5,468 nucleotides of DNA from Treponema sp. (GTDB taxonomy: Bacteria > Spirochaetota > Spirochaetia > Treponematales > Breznakiellaceae): positions 1 to 5,468 of the forward strand of contig JAISSG010000050.1 of assembly GCA_031273185.1 (NCBI GenBank), in the 5' to 3' direction. Each line of letters begins with the position of its first letter. The stretch's first letter is position 1. The notes below the pieces were generated by a model. That model did no database searches. It was not told the origin of the DNA and saw only the letters and a list, made by a program, of their open reading frames with translations. A program made the position numbers and the translations under genes. Below, piece after piece: positions 1 to 5,449 of the stretch.

Positions 1-2
1 AT

Positions 3-338
3 ATAGGCGAAGATAAAATCTTAGAAATGAAATTTGGTAATAAATTCGGATTTAAACGTAGCTATACTTCTTTTTGGGATAAAAAAAGTATAAATTTAGT
101 GGCTATTGATTTCAGAAATATTTTATCGGAAAACTGTGAATGGTACTATATTGTACTTGATTTTTTTAAATATATATTTATTGAGATAAATAAAAATGAT
201 CTAATCCTTTTTATAAAAAAATATAAACCAAAAAAATCACGTACGGAATTTTATATTGTAGATAAAAACTTTACCAAAATATTCATAAGGAAATACACAG
301 AGGAAGATGTTTATTATACTATAGTAAAAAAGTCATAA
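3..338 (+). CDS. Hypothetical protein, AT-rich, probably 5'-truncated by the window edge
   Basis: I do not recognise this protein and assign no function. The frame is open from the window edge to the TAA at 336-338. The first ATG is at 27, but it has no convincing Shine-Dalgarno sequence, and the codons before it read as ordinary protein (IGEDKILE before MKFG), so the true start is probably outside the window. The visible 103 residues from that ATG are rich in Lys, Ile, Phe, Tyr and Asn, with a basic patch (KKYKPKKSR) near residues 64-72. There is no obvious membrane segment or catalytic motif; the overall look is a small soluble alpha/beta protein. Base composition is far more AT-rich than the ligase and def-fmt genes, which suggests recent acquisition. 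The stop lies 25 nt before an attC-like structured element, the arrangement expected of an integron gene cassette. Confidence 0.5.
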   Translation: MGEDKILEMKFGNKFGFKRSYTSFWDKKSINLVAIDFRNILSENCEWYYIVLDFFKYIFIEINKNDLILFIKKYKPKKSRTEFYIVDKNFTKIFIRKYTEEDVYYTIVKKS

Positions 339-363
339 AAAATAATAAAACATGGGGTACGGC

Positions 364-540
364 ACATAACAAACGGTATACGCTCCGCCGCCATTCGGCG
401 GCTCCGGGGTTCCGGTCGGCTAGGTCATTCCGCTGCGCTCCATTCCCACGCCTCCCTACACCCACATTTTGCCAGCCCTGGTCTTGCTTCGCAAGCCCTT
501 ATCCGGGCTGGCAAAACGTCGTATACCTAGAACGATAAAT
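364..540 (+). other. attC-like structured recombination-site candidate (integron cassette end)
   Basis: This GC-rich, non-coding element follows the AT-rich gene. Its left end reads ACATAACAAACGGTATACG and its right end contains CGTATACC (520-527), giving an 8-bp inverted pair with GGTATACG (375-382). Inside are a GCCGCC/GGCGGC hairpin (387-392 with 397-402) and a longer stem at 467-516. Integron attC sites have this plan: an outer RYYYAAC box, inner complementary boxes, a variable folded centre, then a GTTRRRY box. The left box ACATAAC differs from RYYYAAC at one position. The right-hand candidate GATAAAT (534-540) differs from GTTRRRY at one position, but at a base important for recombination, and it pairs poorly with the left box. 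The length, about 177 bp, is long for an attC. It could instead be a decayed site or another dispersed repeat. Confidence 0.4.
467..516. repeat. 12-bp perfect inverted repeat with a nested hairpin
   Basis: The arms TTTTGCCAGCCC (467-478) and GGGCTGGCAAAA (505-516) are perfect reverse complements. The 26-nt loop holds a second stem, CTTGC/GCAAG (483-487 with 491-495, loop TTC). The structure lies inside the attC-like element and is its strongest fold. There is no T-run after either arm on either strand, so it does not look like an intrinsic terminator. Confidence 0.75.
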
Positions 541-582
541 GGACAAACTGTCTGTCTAAAAATACTGTGCGCCCGTTATAGC

Positions 583-635
583 AAATTGTCAAGAATTTTC
601 TGACAATTTTAACATTTTTTATATTTTTGTCAGAA
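583..635 (+). promoter_or_regulatory. Putative promoter and operator region of the acyl-CoA ligase gene
   Basis: This AT-rich stretch contains three alternating arms: AAATTGTCA (583-591), TGACAATTT (601-609) and TTGTCAGAA (627-635). The first pairs with the second over 9 bp. The middle arm, read as TTCTGACAA (598-606), also pairs over 9 bp with the third, so the two pairings exclude each other. Weak sigma-70-like elements overlap them: TTGTCA (586-591) with TTTAAC (608-613), or CTGACA (600-605) with TATTTT (622-627), each with a 16-nt spacer. A repressor binding these arms would cover the promoter. No regulator is encoded nearby, and which elements are used cannot be decided from sequence alone. 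Confidence 0.35.
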
Positions 636-697
636 TACAAAACAGGTAACTGGCCTGGGCCGCAACCTTTTCCGGCACGGCAGGCTCTAAACAGTCG

Positions 698-2311
698 ATG
701 ATACAACTCGCTGAAAAAACATTGGCAGAACTGTGCCTTGCGGCCTCGGCACGCTACGGCAACCGCACCGCTTTTTCGCTGTTTGCGGGAGGCAAGGTTT
801 GCCGCCGTGTCACCTATCGCATGATGGGGCTTCGCGCCCGCCAGATCGGCATGCTGCTGGGGCGGCTTGGCGTTGCGCCGGGGAACCGGGTGCTGCTGCT
901 TTCGGAAAACCGCCCCGAGTGGCCGATGGCCTACTTTGGCATCGCCCTGGCGGGGGCCGTCTCGGTTCCCCTGCTTACCGGCTTCTCGCCCGATCAGGCG
1001 CGGCGCATTGCTGGCCATGCGGAGGTTTCCGCGATAATCCTCAGCCGCGAAACGGCGGCAAAAATCGGCCCGCCGGCCTCTTCCTCATCGATGCCGCTGA
1101 TCTTCATCGACAGCATCACCGAAGAAGGCGAAATCGCTGTTGCACGGAACGGACTCGAGCAGCGGATGCCCCTGCCCGCCTCCGGCGAGGATTTTGGGAA
1201 GCTCCCCCGGCAGAAACCGGGCGATCTGGCCTCGATCATCTACACCAGCGGAACGTTGGGAAACAGCAAGGGGGTGATGCTCTCTAGCGCAAACCTGATT
1301 TCCTGCGCCCTCTCGTCCCTGTCGCTGGTGAAAATTTTCCCCCGCGACCGGCTGCTCTCGGTGCTGCCTTTGGCCCACGCCTACGAGTGCAGCCTGGGGC
1401 TGCTTGCCCCGCTGTTAAGCGGAGCGAGCGTCAGCTACCTTGACCGTCCCCCCTCGCCGTCGGCACTGCTTCCGGCGGCACAGGCGCTGCGCCCCACGGC
1501 GATGGTAGCGGTTCCTGTCTTTATCGAGAAGATGTACCACAGCGCCGTCGCACCCAAACTCCGGGCAAGCGGCCTGTACCGCTGCCGCCTTACCCGTCCG
1601 CTGGCGATACGGCTGGCCGGGCGAAAGCTCAACAAGGCGCTGGGCGGCAGGATACGTTTCTTTGGCATCGGCGGCGCGCCGCTTGCCCCTGAGGTGGAAG
1701 ACTTCCTCCGCCGCGCGAACTTTCCCTTTGCGCCGGGCTACGGCCTTACCGAGGCCGCGCCCCTGGCCGCCGGAACCGCGCCCCGCCGTTTCCCCCGCCG
1801 CTCGTCGGGAGCCGCGCCGGACGGCGTGGAACTGCGGATCGCCGCCGGGGGCGAAATCCAGGTGCGGGGCTCCAACGTGATGATGGGCTACTACCGCGAC
1901 GAGGCGCAGACCCGCGAGGCGTTCAGCGGCGACGGCTGGCTGCGCACCGGCGACCTTGGCCGCATCGACGGCAGCGGCAAGCTTTACGTCAGGGGAAGGA
2001 TCAAGGCGCTGATACTCGGCCCCTGCGGGGAGAACATCTACCCCGAGGAAATCGAAAGCCTGTTAAGCACCTCCCAGCTTGTCGAGGAGGCGCTGGTGTA
2101 CTCGGGCGAAAAGGGCGAGCTGGTGGCGCTGGTCAGGCTCAACGACGCGGCAAAAGCGGCTGCAAGCGCGATAGAGCGTGCGCTGGAGGAGCTTCGCGCC
2201 TGGGCGAACAAAAAGCTGGCGAATTTTTCGCGCCTCTCGCGGATCGAGGTAAAATACGAGCCATTCGAGAAAACGCCCACCATGAAGATCAAGCGCTACC
2301 TGTACGCTTAG
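698..2311 (+). CDS. Long-chain fatty acid-CoA ligase (AMP-forming acyl-CoA synthetase)
   Basis: It activates a fatty acid with ATP to acyl-AMP and transfers the acyl group to CoA, supplying lipid synthesis or salvage, probably at the inner face of the membrane. The 537-residue protein shows the adenylate-forming core motifs in order: P-loop YTSGTLGNSKG (182-192), LPLAHAYE (223-230), FGIGGAPL (322-329), GYGLTE (347-352), GWLRTGDLG (413-421, Asp419 expected to bind the AMP ribose), the hinge region GRIKALILGPCGENIYPEEI (433-452), and a C-terminal TPTMKIKRY with the likely catalytic Lys530. The LPLAHAYE and SYLDRPPSP segments fit the FadD-like ligase subtype of Bacteroidetes and spirochaetes. 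The P-loop has Leu where a second Thr is usual, and the segment after GLTE is shorter than typical. The ATG at 698 gives a normal N-terminus but has no good ribosome binding site. The TAG shares bases with the stop codon of the opposing gene. Confidence 0.93.
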   Translation: MIQLAEKTLAELCLAASARYGNRTAFSLFAGGKVCRRVTYRMMGLRARQIGMLLGRLGVAPGNRVLLLSENRPEWPMAYFGIALAGAVSVPLLTGFSPDQARRIAGHAEVSAIILSRETAAKIGPPASSSSMPLIFIDSITEEGEIAVARNGLEQRMPLPASGEDFGKLPRQKPGDLASIIYTSGTLGNSKGVMLSSANLISCALSSLSLVKIFPRDRLLSVLPLAHAYECSLGLLAPLLSGASVSYLDRPPSPSALLPAAQALRPTAMVAVPVFIEKMYHSAVAPKLRASGLYRCRLTRPLAIRLAGRKLNKALGGRIRFFGIGGAPLAPEVEDFLRRANFPFAPGYGLTEAAPLAAGTAPRRFPRRSSGAAPDGVELRIAAGGEIQVRGSNVMMGYYRDEAQTREAFSGDGWLRTGDLGRIDGSGKLYVRGRIKALILGPCGENIYPEEIESLLSTSQLVEEALVYSGEKGELVALVRLNDAAKAAASAIERALEELRAWANKKLANFSRLSRIEVKYEPFEKTPTMKIKRYLYA

Positions 2312-3318
2312 CGCACCGTTTGCCGGTGGATCTCCCGGTTCATCATCGAAAGGACGAGGACGCTGCCCCTGGGAAGCCGGTACGGGACGGTAAAATTGCC
2401 GCCGGGGTAATCCAGGCCAATCAGCCTGGTCCGTGTCCCCGAGGGAAGGAGGGCCTCAAGCAGTACCGGGAGGGGGTAGGGGTTTCTCGGCATCGCATGG
2501 GAGAAAAGGCCGAACACTTCGCCCTCGCCAAGTTCCGCCGGGGTATTCGCCACAAGGTTCACCAGAGTGTTGGAGGCAACGCTGGTCCCAACCGAGGGAT
2601 TTTGGTAGACCACCATGCCCCCCGTTTCGCCCTCGCGGATGTTCCGCAGGGTAAATTCAAACACTATCCCCGTCCTGCCTATCAGCTCCAGCGCCGCCGG
2701 AATCGCCAGCCCGACAAGCTGCGGCACCGTGACCAGGGTGTTTTCCAGGCCCCGGCTGACCACGAATTCCAGGCGCATCGGGCCGGAGATGTCCGTTCCC
2801 GGCTCCGGCTTCTGGTGGAGGATAGTCCCCGGGGATGCGGGGGAAAATTCGTACATCAGCGGCTCGCGTAGCGACAACAGGGGGCTGCCCGACGTGGCGA
2901 CAAAGGTCTGGAGGTCCATCCGCACCTCGTCGATGTTCCTGCCGATGTAATTCTCGACGCGGTTGATCATCACCCCCTGGCTTACCACCAGCCGGATCCG
3001 CCGCCCCGCCTTCGTGATAGTCCCGGGCGCGGGGTCCTGCTCAAGTATCATGCCCCTGTCCCGCGAGGACTGCGAATAGCGAAGCTGGATACGGGGGTAG
3101 AGTTCCTTCACCTGCAACTCCAGAAGGGCCTCGGCAAGCTCCTTGCCCCGCAGTTCGGGAACCATGGTCTGCTCCTCCCCCCGCAGCGCGGCAAAGAAAA
3201 CCACGACGGCGACGATCCCCACAAAGACCAGCGCCACTACCGCCGTGGAAAAAAAGAATTTCAGACCGCCTTTGCTGTTTTCCCGTGGATGATCAAAATT
3301 GAATTTGCCCAAACTCAT
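2308..3318 (-). CDS. Membrane-anchored PASTA-domain protein
   Basis: This 336-residue protein has a short basic cytoplasmic N-terminus, one membrane segment at about residues 21-44 (FFFSTAVVALVFVGIVAVVV and on), then three extracytoplasmic PASTA repeats at about 51-115, 116-190 and 195-258. The repeats carry typical pieces: VPELRGKELAEAL, EQDPAPGT, QKPEPGT, VPQLVGL and YQNPSVGT. The tail (265-336) matches no domain I know. PASTA domains in Ser/Thr kinases and penicillin-binding proteins sense or bind peptidoglycan or muropeptides. Here there is no kinase and no transpeptidase domain, so a wall-binding or scaffolding role is only an inference. Its ATG lies 7 nt after the fmt stop, with a weak TAGGG overlapping that stop, so it is probably translated as the third gene of a def-fmt operon. 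Its TAA overlaps the TAG of the convergent ligase gene, leaving no room for a terminator between them. Confidence 0.9.
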   Translation of the reverse strand: MSLGKFNFDHPRENSKGGLKFFFSTAVVALVFVGIVAVVVFFAALRGEEQTMVPELRGKELAEALLELQVKELYPRIQLRYSQSSRDRGMILEQDPAPGTITKAGRRIRLVVSQGVMINRVENYIGRNIDEVRMDLQTFVATSGSPLLSLREPLMYEFSPASPGTILHQKPEPGTDISGPMRLEFVVSRGLENTLVTVPQLVGLAIPAALELIGRTGIVFEFTLRNIREGETGGMVVYQNPSVGTSVASNTLVNLVANTPAELGEGEVFGLFSHAMPRNPYPLPVLLEALLPSGTRTRLIGLDYPGGNFTVPYRLPRGSVLVLSMMNREIHRQTVR

Positions 3319-3325
3319 GGTGACC

Positions 3326-4279
3326 CTAACCTAGCCTTGTGCCAATAAAATCGCGGGTTCCGTTCAAAAACGCCTTCCAGCCAAGGGCTTTCCTTGCCCG
3401 GTACTGAAGCTCGCTTGCCGCCAGTATACCATCCCCTGTTTGTATCAGTATACCCTTATTGCGGTCTTTGCCCAAGACCTGGCCAGGGGGGAGACCGGCG
3501 TCGCCTGGATCTCCAAGCGCTTCGGCTTTAAGCACAAAAAGCTCCGTTTCCCCGTGCATAGTCCAGGACAGCGGCCAGGGGGTAAAGGCCCGAATCCGCG
3601 TCTCGATTTCCGCCGCGCTGCGGTTCCACGCGATAACGCCGTCTTCCTTCGCTATGAGGGAGCAATAGGTCGCCGCGCTGTGATCCTGCGGCCTGGGTTC
3701 GATGGTTCCGGCGGCAATGCCCGCAAGCACGGCGGGCAGCAGTTCAGCCGCCTTACGAGCCATCGTATCGCCGAGGCTTGCCGTGGTTTCCCTCCCGTCC
3801 AGCGGCACTGCCTCCTGCGACAAAATGTCCCCGCTGTCCATTTCAAGGGCCAGCTTTTGAATCGTAATGCCCGTCTCCCTTTCCCGATTGATGATTGCCG
3901 CGGGGATTGGCGTCGGCCCCCGGTATTTGGGGAGCAGGCTTGGGTGGACGTTGATCCCCCCCAGCGGAAACAGGGCGAGGAATTTGGGGCCGAAGATTTT
4001 GCCGTAGGCGAACGAGATCAGCAGGTCGGGGCTGAGGGCCGCCACCTCGCCGCGGGCGGCGGCATCGAGCTTTTCGGGGGCAAGCACCGGGGTGGAGGCA
4101 GACAAACGCCGGAGGGCTGCGGCGCACTCGGTCGGTTCAGGCCTGGCGCTGCGCCCCCTGGGGCTATCCGGGTTGGTGAGCAGCCCCGCAAGATCAAAGC
4201 CCTCCGTCCCGCCAAGAGCGGCCACCGCCTCCAGCGACGGAACCGCGATGCCGGGGCTTCCCGCGAACAGTACCCGCAT
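3326..4279 (-). CDS. fmt: Methionyl-tRNA formyltransferase
   Basis: It transfers a formyl group from 10-formyltetrahydrofolate to the methionine on initiator tRNA, in the cytoplasm, so that bacterial translation can start. The 317-residue length is normal for the family. The N-terminal MRVLFAGSPGIAVPSLEAV is the family Rossmann-type start. The catalytic trio is visible: Asn110 and His112 in GGINVHPSLLPKYRGPTPI, and Asp148 in LEMDSGDIL. The C-terminal OB-like tRNA-binding domain ends in RKALGWKAFLNGTRDFIG, as expected. The ATG overlaps the def stop by one base (TAATG), and a GAAGGG at 4293-4288 sits 8 nt upstream inside def, so the two are translationally coupled. Codon use is strongly GC-rich, like def and the ligase. 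Nothing is missing or broken. Confidence 0.96.
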   Translation of the reverse strand: MRVLFAGSPGIAVPSLEAVAALGGTEGFDLAGLLTNPDSPRGRSARPEPTECAAALRRLSASTPVLAPEKLDAAARGEVAALSPDLLISFAYGKIFGPKFLALFPLGGINVHPSLLPKYRGPTPIPAAIINRERETGITIQKLALEMDSGDILSQEAVPLDGRETTASLGDTMARKAAELLPAVLAGIAAGTIEPRPQDHSAATYCSLIAKEDGVIAWNRSAAEIETRIRAFTPWPLSWTMHGETELFVLKAEALGDPGDAGLPPGQVLGKDRNKGILIQTGDGILAASELQYRARKALGWKAFLNGTRDFIGTRLG

Positions 4280-4827
4280 TACGCCGGCCCTTCATCCCCG
4301 CTTGCCTGCCGCTCGGCCTTTTTGCCGCCGGCAGCCTTCTTTGCGATTTTGTCCAGGATTTTCGCGCGCTTTTCCTCGGGAAGGCGGTTGATGAACAAAA
4401 CGCCCTCCAGGTGATCGTACTCGTGCAGAATGACCCGTGCGAGAATCCCCCCGGCCTCAAGGGTAAAGGCCCGGCCCTTTTCGTTCCACGCCTGCACCTT
4501 CACCGTTTTCGGGCGTATCACGTCAACCCAAACGCCGGGCACCGAGAGGCAGCCCTCCTCGAACTTGCAGGTCTCCTGCGACGTTTCTATGATGGACGGG
4601 TTGATAAAAACGCGGGGAACGTCCCCTTCGATGTTCGTCACGAATATCCGCCGCATAAGGCCGATCTGCGGCCCGGCAAGCCCTATGCCTTTCCCTTTTT
4701 TCATCATGTCGATCATCTGCTGGGCAGTCTCGCCCCATTGCTGCGCCTTGTCCTTCAAATCTTTTACCGGCGCGGCCTTCTGTAAAAGCAGATCGTTGCC
4801 AAGGGTAAGAATATCCATAGAAGGCAT
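4279..4827 (-). CDS. def: Peptide deformylase
   Basis: This metalloenzyme removes the N-formyl group from nascent proteins at the ribosome exit, undoing what Fmt adds. The 182-residue protein has all three signature motifs: GIGLAGPQIG (47-56, Gln54 catalytic), EGCLSVPG (91-98, metal ligand Cys93) and HEYDHLEG (135-142, metal ligands His135 and His139, catalytic Glu136). In motif 1 the more common GLAAPQ reads GLAGPQ, a mild substitution. The last 30 or so residues form a Lys/Ala/Gly-rich tail beyond the catalytic core. It is the first gene of a tight operon with fmt and the PASTA gene. The start is ambiguous: ATG at 4827 or a second ATG at 4818 (residue 4). Neither has a clear Shine-Dalgarno; a run of nine Ts precedes the first. 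I kept the longer form. Confidence 0.96.
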   Translation of the reverse strand: MPSMDILTLGNDLLLQKAAPVKDLKDKAQQWGETAQQMIDMMKKGKGIGLAGPQIGLMRRIFVTNIEGDVPRVFINPSIIETSQETCKFEEGCLSVPGVWVDVIRPKTVKVQAWNEKGRAFTLEAGGILARVILHEYDHLEGVLFINRLPEEKRAKILDKIAKKAAGGKKAERQASGDEGPA

Positions 4828-4843
4828 GATACAAAAAAAAACA

Positions 4844-4911
4844 AATCATCGCCAGATGATAATCATCGCCAGATGATAGTTATCGCCAGATAACAGTTAT
4901 CGCAAGCCAGC
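4844..4911. repeat. 17-bp tandem repeat array of small hairpins upstream of def
   Basis: Four direct units of 17 bp run without gaps: 4844-4860 and 4861-4877 are identical (AATCATCGCCAGATGAT), 4878-4894 is AGTTATCGCCAGATAAC, and 4895-4911 is degenerate. Units 1-2 fold as ATCATC-GCCA-GATGAT and unit 3 as GTTATC-GCCA-GATAAC, so the stem differences are paired changes that keep base pairing. Junctions are also palindromic (GATGAT-A-ATCATC and GATAAC-A-GTTATC). On the def-coding strand the last hairpin is followed by TTTG and nine Ts (4841-4833), which loosely resembles a weak terminator or attenuator. The array sits where the def operon promoter or leader would be. I see no good promoter in the rest of the gap; at 4928-4949 there is only a 6-bp TTTGCG/CGCAAA stem just after the neighbouring remnant's stop codon. 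Confidence 0.75.
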
Positions 4912-4950
4912 CAGGTTCCAGGGTGCTTTTGCGCCCAAGCGTACGCAAAC

Positions 4951-5356
4951 TTACCAGGCAACGTACCCTGTTTTCGCTTTCCAATTGTGATCAAACCATT
5001 GCCTTTGGGTCAACCAATAATCTGCGGCCTCCATCGCATGCTCCTTAAAATTATTCATTTCTATATCCGTCGAATATATTCTGTCATTATTATATTGTTT
5101 GGAAAAAACATACATGCCATGCCAGCCATTTTGCCTAAATTCTGATGAACCCCCGTTTACCATGCTAATAAACTTGTCATTCTTTAGAAAATCGCCATCC
5201 AAAACTATTATGCTGCTCCAAAAAAATGCCTTCATGGCATTAATTGACGGTTCCCTGTCTCTGGTAACCCTGTCCCTGATACTGGTTTTGCTTTGGATGC
5301 AGCCAAAACAATAATTTTTATCATCCTTTTCTACCAGGGCATATAAATCAAATCAT
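4951..5356 (-). pseudogene. C-terminal remnant of a probable PD-(D/E)XK restriction endonuclease, truncated by an IS
   Basis: Reading leftwards from the IS boundary, an open frame begins FDLYALVEKDDKNYC, passes CIQSKTSIRDRV and ends TGYVAW at the TAA (4953-4951), about 134 residues. An acidic residue (Asp codon 5349-5347) followed 18 residues later by a hydrophobic-Gln-Ser-Lys-Thr-Ser strand with an Arg-rich follow-on (Lys codon 5289-5287) is the layout of the PD-(D/E)XK nuclease core. The KTS-(I/L)-R-(D/E)-R wording in particular is seen in type II restriction enzymes of the BsaWI-like kind; here Gln replaces the usual Glu/Asp. An internal ATG at 5235 would give only a 94-residue piece lacking this core. 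The N-terminal part is absent, since the frame meets a stop at the IS edge. It is much more AT-rich than def. The family call is from motifs alone. Confidence 0.6.
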
Positions 5357-5375
5357 TAGTGTCCAAAATAAATAG

Positions 5376-5404
5376 TTGAAAAACCCCAACTCCTCAAGTA
5401 GAAT
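5376..5404 (+). promoter_or_regulatory. Sigma-70-type promoter of the transposase gene
   Basis: TTGAAA (5376-5381) and TAGAAT (5399-5404) each match the -35 and -10 consensus at five of six bases, with an ideal 17-nt spacer. Transcription should start near 5411, giving a leader of about 40 nt before the transposase ATG at 5450. Confidence 0.55.
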
Positions 5405-5444
5405 GAAAAAGGTACGAAGCTAAATCATTACTACAAAAGGAGTT
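5388..5444 (+). promoter_or_regulatory. Ribosome-binding-site-sequestering inverted repeat in the IS leader
   Basis: AACTCCT (5388-5394) is the exact reverse complement of AGGAGTT (5438-5444), which contains the transposase Shine-Dalgarno. Two further C-G pairs are possible across a bulged A (5445). The left arm lies inside the promoter spacer, upstream of the expected transcript start, so only transcripts entering from outside the IS would contain it and hide the ribosome binding site. Confidence 0.42.
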
Positions 5445-5449
5445 AGGAT

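Noticed and set aside
467..516. Strong hairpin considered as an intrinsic terminator for the left gene
   Set aside because: No T-run follows either arm on either strand, and it fits better as part of the attC-like fold.
650..697. Upstream extension of the ligase frame
   Set aside because: The frame is open from 650 but has no ATG, GTG or TTG start, and the family N-terminus fits the ATG at 698.
527..1018. Open frame on the minus strand overlapping the ligase N-terminus and its promoter
   Set aside because: It lies opposite conserved ligase sequence, has no ribosome binding site or domain, and runs through the attC-like and promoter region.
2320..2950. Several + strand frames opposite the PASTA gene
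   Set aside because: They are antisense shadows with no domain; the minus-strand PASTA repeats are clear.
3440..4414. Long open frame on the + strand antisense to fmt and def
   Set aside because: It is Arg/Gly/Pro-rich with no recognisable motif and mirrors two unambiguous conserved genes. GC-rich codon use makes such antisense frames common.
4856..4905. TATCAT and TTGCGA hexamers within the repeat array considered as a def promoter
   Set aside because: The spacing is about 21 nt and the hexamers are simply parts of the repeat unit, so the match is not persuasive.
4844..4911. Tandem array considered as a CRISPR
   Set aside because: Units are 17 bp, directly abutting, with no unique spacers between them and no cas genes.
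5099..5314. Short + strand frame of 71 codons opposite the endonuclease remnant
   Set aside because: The minus-strand frame carries a coherent nuclease core; the + frame has no ribosome binding site or motif.
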